Positions 1-13,130 of a stretch of 64,000 bases of DNA are shown piece by piece. Under the pieces are notes generated by a model. That model did no database searches, was not told the DNA's origin, and worked only from the letters and a program-made list of their open reading frames with translations. How positions within the stretch are numbered: position 1 is the first letter of the stretch; every line of letters starts with the position of its first letter. This stretch comes from Cynocephalus volans (lineage: Eukaryota; Chordata; Mammalia; Dermoptera; Cynocephalidae), in assembly GCF_027409185.1 (NCBI RefSeq), contig NC_084462.1:26387577-26451576 (forward strand). Reading direction: 5' to 3'. Position numbers and translations under genes: made by a program.

Positions 1-3000
1 ATACATTAGGGAAAATAATGGACATAGTTGTTTCTGCTACAGTTTTGTGGAGGTTTACATGGAAAATTTGCCTCGCCTCCTGCTCTGATGGAAAGTTGGC
101 CTCTCTCTTATTCTTGAGCGTTTGCTGCCTCTTCAGAGGCAGGGCTACACTTGGCAGAACCTGACTGATGTTTTCTAGATCAAAACCCCCGTTCCTAAAT
201 AAAACAGGAAGTCTCCCTTGGTTCCAGGTCTGTTACAATCAATGCCAAACCTTCTTCATGTCTGAACAAATCCTCAAAGAATGGCTTTTTACTTTTTATT
301 GTAGCAGATCATCACCACTGTGCTGGAACATTCATAGGACAGTCACATTTACAACCTAGGAAAAACACACTGGGCTCCTAAGAGGAATGTAAATGATATT
401 TGTAAAATATCAAATTACTTTATAGAATAAAGTCACTGAAAACTCTTGGGAAGTCTGCAGATTAGTGAACCTCTGGATAAAACTGAGTACGGTAGAATTT
501 TTTTTGTGACAAGGTGGCAGAGGGCTCTGTCCTGGTGTCACCCCAGCAAGAGGGGAGGTTGATGGCAGGTCACTTACCCAACGCTGCTGTTGTCAGTCAG
601 CAACAGGGAAGCTACAAGTTGAACCAATAATTATGGCGACTATGGAAAAAAACGGAAAAATCCTTTTTATAGGAAAATTTAAAATTTAAAATCATGTTGG
701 TAGCTGAGCAAAAATGTTTCTCTGGGCTGAGAAGACCACAAGGTGCTTGTCAAGAGGAAAAGAAAGGTTATCACAGTTTGTCATAGAGTAGCAAGATTGT
801 GGGCAGTAGTTCTGCTTGTTTGAAATTTCTTTACTATCAGTTGTTATCTTTTCAAGAAAGTTTCAAAAAACTTAAGTGGCTATGCTTTCAGTATATGGAA
901 TTTAGATTAGAAAATAGAATTATTTTTTAACAGTGAGTGTTAGTAAATCCTAACCTAACTTTCAGCAGTGCTCCTCCATAGCCAGGGCATTAAGCTGCTT
1001 CTGCTGCTGAGATTTCCACAGGATTCTGTTACCTGCTTCACCGTGGCTACCACGTAACCCTTCCAAAAGGCCCCTGGGCTCAGAAAGATGCTCTGTCCCT
1101 GCTGGTAGCTCCATCAGGTCTCTGCCTGGAGCAGCTCAGTGTGGGAGGCTCACATGGCCCATATGGCTCCATCCCTGGTTTGGTTTGTTCCTCAATATTG
1201 GTAAGAAGCACTCGGTGACTGAGAACTCAGGCCTTCCTCCCAGGTATGCAGGACTTTCAAAGACTTGCCTTCTATCTATCTGCTCGGCCAGTCACAGCCC
1301 CTCAGCGGGGTTATGGTCTCAGCAGAGGTCATGGGGGCCTAATGAGATGGCTGTGTGCTTGGTTACCATGGCGATCAAGTGCCATGTGAGTGGAGTAGCC
1401 TCCCTTACCTGAGCAGCCACTGCTGGCACAGGAACCTGTTTTCCTCTCTGAAGAATCCCCGCTTGCCCCTCTCTGCCCAGCTCTTTTGCCCTCAGTGTCT
1501 CCACGTTCCTTAACGATGTGTATGTCAAATATGATGATCAGTTTTACAATGAAGAGAGAAGCTGAAGTTCCAGTCGCATTATCATTCTTTTCTCCTCAGT
1601 GGACACAACCATTTCTACATGTTCCTTTGATAATCTGAGTATTGGGATGACGCATTGGGCATGAAGGAAATTTGATGCCATTTTTAACCACCCATGTCAC
1701 TAGTGACCTATGGCTTTTTCTTGGAAGCTGATGAGGCTTCAGTGAAGAGGAAAGTGAGCAGTGAGCTCTATGCCAATCATATAAGTAACTTTTTTTTTTT
1801 AAGGAGGTTTTCAAAGGACAAATTTTCAGATCATTTACCTGTTAATATATTTCCTGGTAAGTCTTAATTTTCTGCAAACATTTTTGTGTTGGCTTCTTTC
1901 AAAGTCCCCAGTGCCTTAGCAGGTGGGAGGGAACGTGATTATATACAGGGTTGTCTCTGATCTAATATGGAAAACACCATGGCAGGTCATCCTTGGGGAT
2001 TGACTCTCTGAGTCTCCCTTTTGTTTGTCTTTCATTCCAGGTATCGCCCATCACTCCTGACCTCACACTGTAAGCAGTAGCAGTGTGGGGGGGGCAGGGG
2101 GAGGAGGCACTTAGAGAGGCAGAAGGGAGGGGCCGATTAAGACTTGTTTTCCCGGAGCATGGCCTGCTTAGCATTCAGCAGTTTTTCTTAAAGGGAAGCA
2201 AAGCTTGAGATAGAATGAAGGGGGGTATGTGTGTGCGGGTAGGTAGGCAGGTGCAGAGACAGGCAGATATGATCTGATAAGCCACTGCGTAATTTATTTT
2301 TTCTTTTTCATTTCTTAAAACGCATTGCATCTTCACAATTCCCTGGGGTGATTAATCTTTTTGCCCCTAGCAAAGGAGGGAGACAAGAGACCACTCTGAA
2401 AGGGAGAGTAAAGAGGGAAAGGAGAAAGATGATCCTGGATGTGCTGTTGTCTTTACACTGTGGAGAGCTGACAGAGCCCCTGTACCCTCAGCCTGGGGAC
2501 ATTCTAATATGGGAGCATTTCGTTACTGACAGGCTGTTGCCTCTCTACCTGTCACGCCAGCCTCAGTGTATTACCGCAAGCTGTGGGAGCGAAGGGTGGC
2601 CTGGGCCCCTCGGGTCAACCGTAAAATATGCAGCTTTTTCCCGGTGTGTTAGTCAGGAACTGTAGGTTCCAAGTCTCCTCTGCCTGTGGAGAATTCCAGG
2701 GCTCCATGTTGCTGTTCTCATCAGCAGAACATCAGGGGCCTCATTGAGAAGACAGCTGCCGTGGTCCGTCTCTAATGTGGGTGGTCTGATGTGTGCCCCT
2801 CCCTGACCTGAAGAGCGGAGATTGGCCGGAGGCTGACCAATCCCTGTGGCCACAGCTCCCCCCCACCGCCCATCACAGACAGGCCCGTGCTCCTTTCCAG
2901 TGTGCATCCTGGGGCTCACCCAGTGCCCATCAGACAACCAGGAAAATATGTCCAGAACTGTGATACTTAGAACTCTGCCGTCAGATTCTGATGGAGTGTC

Positions 3001-6000
3001 CTTGAATTTGCAGTCAGTGCCCCAGTTTTAATAACTAGAGGTCAGGATGTGGGACATTTGGATGGCATGTTAACAGGAAAAGGAGGGGCTGATTGCCCCC
3101 AAAGAAAATCTCATGGCACTGTCCACAGGAGGCGAAACTCTTCACTCAGTTTCTTACCCTAGATTTTATTTTTTTCTCTTTCATCAAAATAAATCAGTGA
3201 AAGTAACTGTTGGTTCTCTCCAAAAAGAATTATTCTAACCCTTGTTTGAGTAGCTGAAAAGATTTATATATAACTGCTTTATACATAGCCGTAGACAACA
3301 GATCAAATCAAAAGAGAAACGTGGAAAGCCACGTGTGGACTGGAAAGGGCCCCTCCCTCAGCAGGTGGACACCGGGCATCGTCTGGCCTGGGAGCTCAGC
3401 CTTCGGGCACCATCATGGTGGCTCATCTGCATCTGTCTTTCTTAGTGGTAGCACACCCTGGGATGTTTTTATTTTATCAAGAGTAGCTTAGTAAAGGAAT
3501 TCTCCACTCTTAAGTTCAGAAAAGACAGGGTTCTGGATGCAGACACACCCTACCTGCCTGGTGGCTGTCACCTGGCATGTGTGGGCACAGGGCTGCAGGG
3601 AGGCCCCACGGCCCTGGGGGGTCCTTTTGTGTGCGCATAGCTACAGAATAATAGATGTGCACATGTGAAGGGTTAGATGTCCAGTCACTTGCTCACTCCT
3701 TTGTGGAGACTGTCATATGTGAATGTTGCTGGGTGGTGGCCAAGACTGTGGTCTGCTGAAGGATGGCCAGTGTGCAGATTCTTGGCTTCTATGAAGTGCC
3801 ATTCCATCTTGGGAAGTTACTGTCCATCTACCACTACTTAAAGTCGACCCAATATTTTGAGCTTCAAGAGTAAGACTGGAGGTCATAGATTATGGCTCAG
3901 ACCATTTGGGGCAAACCAATATGGAACCAGGCTACTAGTCTAAAAACTGGTGGCTGTCCGCAAGGGTAAGCGGTGACACAACTGCTCACGTTCCTTCGGT
4001 GGCTTTGCTTGGACCCTTCGTCCTGTTGCTCCCCAGCCCCCCTTTTGGAAAAGCCCGGCAAGTCCCGTCACGGGCCTCTGGGCACATCTCCTTTCCCACC
4101 CTTTAGGCTTTCTTTGGAAAATAGAATTTACAGTACGTTGGACATTCAGTACAAGAGGCAAAAGTAGGTCATAGGAGCAAATGAGGACTTCAGTTTTCAA
4201 TGGTTTCGTTCTAGGGAGGGAATGAAGATGGTTAAGTGCCTAAAAATCCTCGGGTAATTTCAGAAGGGTGGTGGGGTCACATGAGGAAGCTGGCATGTTG
4301 GCGTCTTCTGTGTGTCACATGTACTGCTGATGTCTTTAATCCTTAGTCAGTAAGTGAAAGTGGTTCCCCCCTTACAGACTGGGAAAATGGGCTCAGAGAT
4401 GACAGGCAATAGCCCCCCCATCCAGAAGGAGGTGGAGGGAGCTCAGGTGGAGGACGGCCTTGCTGCCACAAGGGGTGTGCAGGAGTGAGCGCCAAGGCCC
4501 CAAGGACCTGGCCCACTGGAATGGGTGAAGGGCTGGTCCCTGGAACAACACTTGGAGAGAAGTCAAGGCCATGCTTCAAAACAAGGAACAAAACTGGGTT
4601 CAAATTATAAATGGACAGATGTCAGAAATCAGATCCATGACAAAACAAACCATTGATAGAAAACAGACACCTCAGTTCCTTGGGACGTGTCCCATGTGTC
4701 TCAGCCAGGGAGCTGGGTGGGAGAAGGGGAGGAGGCCCTCACCCATTCAGTGGCATCGGACCTGAATTCATGCAGTTTGGCAGTGGAAGGTTTAGAATCC
4801 ATCAGGCCTAGGACGGAGGCTGCATGCTTCTTTGAAACCCTTTCCAGTCTAAATTCAATGAAGGTAGACACAGTGGCCTGAGGTCCTCTCCTTTGCTAAA
4901 GGACAGCCCCATCCTTCAGCTGTCATGCTCCTCCTTGCCCATGGCAGAGCACTCCCAGTACCCCAACCCCAGCCCCATGTGGGCTGGCCCATGGGCCATG
5001 CTGATGCCCCCCACAAGGAGGAAGAGGGGAGTCCCAATGGTCACTGTGCTGGGGAGACCGGGAGCCAGCCAGGAGGCTGCCCTCACCATCTTCTTCTTGA
5101 TTTTGAGTTTTGTCCCTGTGGAACTGGATTCCTAAATATAGCATGAGTCTGAATTGGCAGATGTTGGGTTTGTCCTTTACGGGAGGGCCAGAATTAGTCT
5201 GTCATTTGGCACCTAAATAAAGCAGCCAGACTGCCTTTGTACCAACTTTGCGATTAGAAGAGACTGAAGCTGCAGCATTTTATTTGATGAGGAAACTTTT
5301 ACAGAAGCCATAGCAGTACCTCTCAAGCCAAAAGGCTGGGCAGGGAAGACACACAGGGTCCCAAGGGACATTCCTCTTCATGATTAGACCTTCTTACTCC
5401 TGAGTTAAGGTCAGTTTTGTTTTGTGTGGTTTAAAATAGCTCATGAAATTGGAAAAGAGAATCAGTACTCCTCAGAACTAGCACTCTGAGAGAACAGCAA
5501 TGGTTACTCTCATTTTTGCAGGAAAAGAAATATCTGTCCAGAGTGCCTGGAGCTGGGTTAGCAGAGGGACTCCCCAGGGGCAGCAGAAAGATGTTATAAT
5601 CAATTACCACATCATAACACTGATGTATGATAATTACTGAGTGTTTCTCCTGAGATAGTGCAGCATTTGGCTGGGATGCAGCTCTTTCATGGTCCACTGC
5701 CTGATTAATATGCAAATAATAGGCTGATTGCATGATGAATGCAGAAAATGAGTTCGCTGATAACGTGAGCACTGAAGCGGGAAGATGATAAATTACTTTT
5801 ACTGACTGTCCTACATTAAGTACCCTTTCTCAACAATTTCATCACAAATTAAGTAAAGCACTACGGAGAGATTAGGGAGATGTGTAAAATAATGTACCTT
5901 AATAGCTTTTCTAATACCATCGCGTATAACGAAAATGTCACTTGGTTCGGCTCAGTGTGGCCACGGGCCCTTGCAGGTCTGGACCAGTTCACTCACCTGC

Positions 6001-7327
6001 ACATTGTGGGAAAGACAGAGGCAATGTGCTCCACCAGCGGAGGTCAGCCACGGATTCTCTAAGGTGCATTCCGTCACAGGCCGAACGCCATTACCCGCAT
6101 GCCAGGTTGACTGGCAGCATCACTGAGAGGGGACAGGTTGTGGCATCCTCCGCGCAGATGGACACGTGGAAGCCTGCTGCCTACCGTGTGCCTGTGGGAA
6201 AAGAGAGTTTCTGAGCTGCAGGCCTAGAAGACTCAGAAAGACAACAATATTTAAGACCACTTTTAGCTCCTCCGACTCAGAAACTGGGAGAATGGTTACC
6301 GCTATTAAAAGGGTGATGTGCATTGCCTGCCCAAGATTATTACTTGGTAAGGGACAGGCAGGTTTGCCCAGTGCCAGAAATGAACCCTGGAGAAAAAGAG
6401 AGGACTCACACACTCACGCAGTGATTAATCTTTGATTACAGCAAAGCAATTTAACTAGAGGGTTTGTTTTTTACCATCTCAGTAGTATGTATTTAGACTG
6501 TTTGTATGACATACATTTTTCTTAATGCACAGGGATGCACTGATAAGTGTTCATACACACAGCTGGCTCAGTAATAAGGTTATCAAAGGTAATTTGAAAG
6601 CAGTATTTCTACATCAGTATGTATCTGTAGAAAAGCCAAAGCAAGGCAAGCCCTGTGCCCCCAAAGCAGAGCCAACCGTGTCACCCAGCGTCTCTTCAGC
6701 AATCTTGCCAGACTGTGAGTTCAGTACAAGAACTGAATTGTAATTTAAGCAGCATTTTAATTTTTAATATTACCAAACTCTGATTTTGATGTGCATATTT
6801 CCTTAAGATCTTATAAAAGATATACAAGAGAAATTAGCTCTGAGGGAAAGCAGATTTACACCCTGCCTGCACTGAATCCCCTGCAGTGTCCCTCCCCACC
6901 TAGGCAGAGCCCCGCCCAGCAGGCCCGAGCCCACCTCACCTACCCTCCATGCTGCCCCTCCTGTGTCTCACCCCACAGGGAAGTGCTGAGATGGTTTTTC
7001 CCCACTGTACTTTCCCAGTTTGGGAAGCAGGAAGCAGGAGAGTGAGAAACCGTCCCAACAGGAAGGGAGGGGCTGGGTCGCACAAGATGCGTCTCATTAG
7101 AGGAGCTGAGGAAGCTGACTTCGCTGCAGATATCTCATGCCCCTGAGCTGTGGCGGGGGCAGCTGAGGACCGTCCTGCCTCCATGGCTCTCAGTGTGCTG
7201 GCCTCCACCACCAGGACCCAGCCCCCAACCAACACTGAGCTCGGCCCTTTCTCCCCAGAACTCCCTCTGCAGTATTCCTTGTCCTGGGGAACAGCAGCCC
7301 CCTGGGTCTCCCCATCCCACTTACACC

Positions 7328-7345
7328 CACACACACACACATATG

Positions 7346-7387
<42 letters not shown>
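7328..7387. repeat. (CA)n microsatellite
   Basis: About 60 bp of nearly uninterrupted CA dinucleotides with a short CGCG and ATATG interruption near the left end. It lies in the CUX1 intron. It explains the His/Thr-rich and Cys/Val-rich open frames read through it on both strands. Confidence 0.97.
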
Positions 7388-7391
<4 letters not shown>

Positions 7392-8210
7392 CTATTTCCC
7401 TCTCTCTTCCTGCAGCACCCCCCTTCGGGTCGTCTCCATACCTCCAGCACTGCAGCAGCCTCTGACCAGCCGTCTTCAGTCAGGCTGCTCCTCACTAAGG
7501 CCAGACCCATCTTCCCAGTGTGCACATCCCACTGTTGCCACTTTGGTCACTTCACTTGGGGTTAAAATACCACCTTCTTAGCATGTGACCTGGCCCTGGC
7601 CCCATCTTCAGGCTCCTCTTTCCCCAAACTTCCTTCATTCGGGTGCCCCCCATCCCCATTCATTCTCCCCTTCCCTGCGCCCCCAGGCCTGGGCGCACCT
7701 TGCTGTCTCTTCCTTGCTCACCCCCAGCTTCAGTGTGATGGGTGCTGTGAATTCCCACTGCCCCTGGATGTCCCCTGTCCTGGCCCCTGTCCCAGGGTCT
7801 TTGTCGCAGTGACCTGCTTCACGACATCTGCCTCCCCCTTGGGCTACAAGTGCAGTGAGCACAGGGTCTGCCCCGTTCACACCTGCACCCCATCCCCAGG
7901 CAGCCTACCAGGCACTTAGAGGGTTTCCTTATTCTGTGAGAGGCACAAGCCCCATCTTCAAGTGGCTTAGAAGTCACGTTCGGGGAGGCAAGATACAGAC
8001 AGCACAAGTTAAATAACCTTGCTTTTATCAAGCAAATTTTATTTGTTAATAAAGTATCTTGGCTCCTATGTCATTATAAGTCTTCCTTAAGCAGACTAAA
8101 AGAAGTGTATTGTTCACACACATACACAAACTGACACCTACTATGTGCCAGGGACTTTTAGCTCATCTTATCCTAGTCTTCAGTCCTGGCAGAGGGAGTG
8201 TGGAGGTGGG

Positions 8211-8234
8211 GTGTGTGTGAGAGAGAGAGAGAGA
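8211..8234. repeat. (GT)n(GA)n simple repeat
   Basis: Short GT run passing directly into about eight GA units. Intronic. It sits inside a MIR-like segment (about 8,125-8,330) recognised by a 'ctatgtgccagg' core. Confidence 0.9.
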
Positions 8235-10254
8235 TCATCACTCTTCCGTTTTGTAGAAGAAACTAAAGCCAACAGAGGGCATTGACCTTTCCTGGATCAG
8301 AGCAGAGGTGGCCACCCAGCCCCTGGCTCCTCCTCCAGCACCCACACCCCTCTCCATCTCCCCCACCCCCTCCCCAGCAATCTTTCTCAGGTTACTCCTT
8401 TTGCTGTTAGGAAAAAAAGTGATTTGAGAGGTTTGGTGAGATTTTCAGTGGTTTAAAGCAACGCAGGGCTGGTTGAGAGGGTGGCAGCAGCCTGGGGACA
8501 GGGAGGGATGTGCCCTGATGCTCAGTGCTGCTGGGTTTGGGAATGGACCATCCGGAGGGGAGAAGGCCTTGCAGGGCCCTTGGGAATCAGACCTGCAGTA
8601 GCAAGGCCACTCCCCCATTGGTGCCAGCCGTGGGTGCTGACTTGGAAAGAAGGCTGTTTCGTAGTATGGCCACTTTGGATGCTTCTCTGATTTTCCTTAT
8701 TCTGTTGTTATGTTACTTTTGCTTTTTTCTCTGTAGGGAAATGTACAGTGGTGCAGTAAGAGGGGGTGTGGAGAGCTCCTGAGTGTCTCTGTGACTTCTA
8801 TTAAAGTAGCCATATATTTTGTTTCAAGCTCCTGCTAATCAGTTAAAATACCACCCATATGCAAAAGAAGGAAACTCCATGTTTTTATGTTGGCTGTGTC
8901 TAACAAAGGCATGTGACCACGGGCCTTTGGTGGAAATCCTGGAGGGGTCATGAATATCTGCTGCTAGATTCAGAAGCCAGGTCCAGGAGGTGATGAGCCC
9001 ATAAACAGTGCCACCGCCAGGGCAGGATATGGTGTTCAGATACTTCACAGCCAGTCATGCAAGAGGGTCACACATGACTGTGTGGCACAGGCCTTGTCAA
9101 CATGTGACTGAAATGTAGGAGGTCAAATTAGCATGGCTATTCACCTTGGGTGCAGAGCAGCTCGTTTTTCCTAAGGAGACTGTTCAGTCCTAACGCCCAG
9201 GCTGCAGGTCTCCTCAGAGCGCAGAATGAGTGCCCCAGTGAGTCCCCGTGTTCCCAACAGGCCTGGTGTCCACATCTTGATCTGTCCATCTGAACTCGCC
9301 TGGGAAGCGTTCCAGACTGGCAGTCACCCTGTGTGGCTTCTGAAGCTGTTAGTCCTATCAGCTGGAAAGGCCCTTGCACTGGGCAGAGTCCCTCAGGGCC
9401 ACCAGGGCTCCCGCTGGGTGTCCTCGCAGGGCTGTGCCACTCCCGGCTGCTAGGGCTCCATCCCTCCCCTCTCTGGTTTCCTCACCCATTCACACTTCTC
9501 CCCTCACCTTCCCCCTCCTCTCCTGCCTTCCCATCTTGTCTATCTTCCTAGTCACTTGGAATTTCCTGGCTTGGCGCAGGCTCAAAGTCTAAACTATGGA
9601 CATGGTGAAAAGTGGTACATCATACCAGCCGCCAGTTAAACAATGTTTGGGTTCTTGTCAGAATGTCACAGAGTACCCTGTCATTTTGTTTCAGCAACTT
9701 GTCCTTCTGAATGCACAGTTCGCCTTATGGCATGCCAGCAGTAAAAATGTCACTTACAATAATTACTTTTTGGTGAAAATGCTTGCTGACTTCCTACCTT
9801 CAAGCTGTTTTTTACACAGTGGGGAGATAATAAGAAATGACTTTATCCTGACTGCTCAAATGAACACTAAATGGAATTTGGGTTATTATTACTGCAGATA
9901 GAGGGCTGGGTGTGGAAATTCGAACAGTGGATTGGATAAACTGCAGAGATTTGTCTCTGAAAATTATGGCAGGTGTGCATTTTCAATTGGCTTCTATTGA
10001 AAACTTAAGGCAGCTGTTGTTTGCCTGCTGTTTTTGAATATAATATTTTTCATAATCCTTTTATAGTTCCTGAATGCCTTGTGTATCTCAGAGGGCCTTG
10101 AGTCCCTGTCTCTGTTTTCTGTATCTTACTAGCCAAGCTCCTCTTATGCAAGATTCAGTGCCTTGCAAAAATCACTTTTTAATATAACACCTTACTATTG
10201 CTGTCAAAATTGGATGGATGGACTGTGTAGCTGGGCTTTTAAAATATGCAAATT

Positions 10255-10576
10255 ACCCGTTTTCAATTGTACCAGTTTTGCAGTCTATGGACTGCTTGAA
10301 AGCAAAGTTTTTGTCTAATTCCCCAATGCCTAGCAGAGTGCATAACACAGAGTAGGTGCTTTAAAAATGTGTGAGTGGGGCCAGCCCTGTGGCTCACTTG
10401 GAAGAGTGCGGCGCTGGTAGCGCCGAGGCGGCGGGTTCGGATCCTATACAGGGATGGCCAGTGCGCTCACTGGCTGAGCGTGGGGCTGACAGCACTGTGC
10501 CGAGGTTTGCGATCCCCTTACCGGTCCCAAAAAAAAAAATGTGTGTGAACGAGTGAGTGAATGAATGAATGAATGC
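10255..10576 (+). repeat. L2 LINE 3' end, split by a t-SINE
   Basis: The left part (to about 10,375) carries the usual L2 3' end: a 'cctagcagagtgcataacacag' style segment followed by 'agtaggtgctttaaaaatg'. The right part (from about 10,540) is the typical GAATGAATGAATG tail. The two halves are separated only by the SINE, so the L2 was already present when the SINE inserted. Confidence 0.8.
10378..10539 (+). mobile_element. Dimeric tRNA-Ile-derived SINE (colugo t-SINE type)
   Basis: Two head-to-tail tRNA-like units, each starting ggccag with an A-box-like gctcact element. The first has a clear B box (gggttcggatcc, near 10,432); the second ends in a 'gatccccttaccggtc' segment. An A11 tract follows at 10,529-10,539. 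No tRNA-unrelated body is present. An 11-bp direct repeat aaaaatgtgtg flanks it (10,363-10,373 and 10,535-10,545). The sequence and mono/dimer structure match what is known of the Dermoptera t-SINE family, derived from isoleucine tRNA. Family assignment is from memory, not from a database search. Confidence 0.82.
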
Positions 10577-10599
10577 AGAGAAGTCAGACTGCTGGGATT

Positions 10600-10830
10600 C
10601 AGATCACTGTGGTCACTGGCAGACAGCAGGTGGGTAGAAACATGGAGGCTTCCTGCTGCTGATCTGATTCTGATCCTTGCTCATCCATGTAGCTGTGACC
10701 ACATCGCATTGCCTGTCTGAGCCTCGGTTTCCTTGCCTGGAGTGTGGAGCTTGTATGCCCCCACAGGCTGTTAGGAGAATTGAATGAAGTGGTGTGCAAA
10801 CACCTGCAGCACATGGCCTCATCCACACTT
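10600..10830 (+). repeat. MIR fragment
   Basis: Diverged MIR in plus orientation: 'gctgtgaccaca... cctcggtttccttgcctg...ttaggagaattgaatgaa' follows the order of the MIR core. A second diverged MIR-like stretch follows at about 11,020-11,230 (ttgtgaggactgaat... cacagtaagtgcacagtaaatg). Confidence 0.65.
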
Positions 10831-11544
10831 GGTACAAGATGCGTTTTGGTTCCCTTCCCTAAGCCAGTTATGGGTTGGCTTTTCGTGACTCATAGTTTGT
10901 TTTCGAGATTCACGCCTGTTGGTATGTGGATGGTAGAGAAACTGTGCCCCAGAAGGCAGGCCCAGTCGCTCCGCCACTGATGGACACTTGTGTGCAGGGT
11001 GTGGGCACTGCCCAGCTGGACAGGTGGCTGTCTAGAATGTGTGACATCTGGATAGTTCCTGGCTGTGGATCTCTGGGCACTGTGTCTTGTCTCTGTAGAA
11101 CAAGGGAAATGACTGTGCTGACTTCACATCGTGAGGTGGTTGTGAGGACTGAATTTGTGCCCTCCATGAGCCTTTGCACGGTGCATGCACACAGTAAGTG
11201 CACAGTAAATGTCAGCTTAAGTGGCTGCTGTTATGAATGACCATAGAGGGTTTCTTCACATCATCTTCCTCCTCACCTCACGATGTCTCTACTGCACAGG
11301 GTCCCCTCGATGAGCGGCTGGCCACGTGTCCAGGGCTCCCTCTACCTCATCCCACTACCTCTCACACTTCCCCTCAGCCCGTCGAAGCTTCTCTTGAACC
11401 CATCTCTCTCTCCATCCTGCTTTCTGCCCTCACCCGGACACCGCAGCAGCCCTCTGGGCACCTGCCAGCCCAGCGTGCTTTTGTCAGGTTCCTGCTCTGG
11501 ACTGAAGCCTCAGTGAGCACACTTGCTGCTTAGAAGAGAATAAT

Positions 11545-12010
11545 GTTGTGAACACCCACACACCCATCACCCAACTTTAACCTTAACTTTTGGTCATCAT
11601 GTAATCCTATGCTTTTAAAAGAATTAAGGCCTTAAAGATAGAGTTGAAGCCCCCTCCCCAATTTCATTCCTGCTAGAAATAAACTACTGTGCACCGTGTA
11701 TTTGCTATTCGTCACTCCCGTGCATGCTTTTCTATCCTCACTGCTCATCTAAGTAGCCACACGCAACATATAGCATGTGCAGGCTTTCAAATGTCATGCA
11801 AATGCTGAACTCTATTTCTGTTCCACACCTTGCTTTGGGGCTCATCTTTGTGCCTCTCGTGTTGATGCATGTGGCTCCAGTTTTCACATTGTCTCTGCTA
11901 TTTATAGCACAGAGTATATTATGTGAACATGCCACAATTTAGATACCTAGTCTCCTGATGATGGACACTATTTTCAGTTTTTTACTGTTTCAGACAAGGC
12001 CTCAATAAAC
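11545..12010 (-). repeat. Old L1 fragment (ORF2/3' region, antisense)
   Basis: The plus strand reads 'cacccatcacccaactttaacc', then 'gttgatgcatgtggctccag' and 'cctgatgatggacacta', an order typical of antisense copies of old mammalian L1. It is strongly diverged and no open frame survives. Confidence 0.6.
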
Positions 12011-12239
12011 ACTCTGTTTCCACTCCAAGTCCACAGAAGAAAAACAGTGCCGGGGTGCAGGGCAGCCCCAGCTTGGGATAGAGCCTTCCCCAGCTCCCCA
12101 TTGCCCTGGGGTTGAACACAGACATGCTGTGGAGCCGATTCAAAGGCCCTGCACAACCCAGTCCCTGGGGCCTTTCCCTCACTCCACTAAATTTTACTTA
12201 TGCCTCAGATCTACCAGGTACCTCCTTACCCCCACGTGT

Positions 12240-12540
12240 TATGTATCCTATAAATGTCTGGAACAACCCACCTCCCTTCCTTGCCACCCCTGTTCCTCCT
12301 GACTCCCTGGCTAATTCCTGTTCACGCCTGAGCTTCACCTGCAGTGTCTTCTTCCAGGAGGTCTCTCATCCTTGCGCTGGTGTCCCGGCCCCTCCTGTTC
12401 ACCATCCTTTATGTACTTCCTCCTTCATGGCTGTCTTCCCTACTAGGCGCGAGCTCCAGGAGGGCAGGGCCACCTCTGACCTGTTCTCTGCCATATTCAG
12501 GGTGGCCTGACCTGGTATACAAATGGAATGTGAAAGAATG
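12240..12540 (+). repeat. L2 fragment
   Basis: Contains 'cttcttccaggaggtctctcat' and 'gagctccaggagggcagggcc', both diagnostic of the L2 3' region in plus orientation. Confidence 0.65.
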
Positions 12541-12554
12541 AGCTTTCCACCAGC

Positions 12555-12835
12555 ACTTTTTTCCTAAGTAGGTTTTTATCGAAGTATAATTTACATGCAG
12601 GAAAATTCACTCTTCACTCATAAAACTGACCTATGAGTTTTGACAATCAAGCTGTAGGATAATTCCATCATCCCAGGTATTCCCTCATGCTCCTTTGTAG
12701 TCAACTCCTGCTCCTCCCCCTTAGCAACCACCGGTCTGTTTTCTGTCCCTGCAGTTTTACCTTTTCTAGAATGTCATCTAAGTGAATCAGACAGGATACA
12801 GCCTTTTGAGTCTGTCACCAACATCTCGGTCATCT
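12555..12835. repeat. Old L1-type fragment
   Basis: Reads 'gaagtataatttacatgcag', 'cctcatgctcctttgtagtcaa' and 'accggtctgttttctgtccctg', a very common ancient mammalian L1-associated sequence. Orientation and subfamily were not determined. Confidence 0.55.
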
Positions 12836-12964
12836 ACCAAACACTGTGGGAGAAATAGTGACAAATCATGAGGTTTATGCTGAATGTAGATCTTTACACA
12901 AACAAATACATTTCAGTACAATTTAGTAACTACTCTTTTTTGTTTTGAACCTCAAATTCAGATT

Positions 12965-13130
12965 ATGTTTACTTAGCACCAACCACATAGCAGATTCATT
13001 CCTCACTACACCCCTGTCTGCAGTTTTCAGATGAGACCAGAGTGTTCCAAGAAGTTCAGAATCCTATTCAAGTTCACACGGCTGGCTGGTACAGGTAGTC
13101 CCACCCCCAAGTTCAGTACCATAATGCCAA
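12965..13130 (-). repeat. MIR fragment (antisense)
   Basis: Plus strand shows 'tgtctgcagttttcagatgagacc' followed by 'attcaagttcacacggctggc', the reverse complement of the MIR core. Confidence 0.55.

Noticed and set aside
6936..7581. Several overlapping ORFs of 90-150 residues on both strands
   Set aside because: They are produced by the CA microsatellite and C-rich flanks; no conserved motif.
10378..10450. tRNA-Ile gene
   Set aside because: The A and B boxes belong to a SINE: the unit is duplicated, ends in an A tract and has flanking direct repeats; the cloverleaf is not complete.
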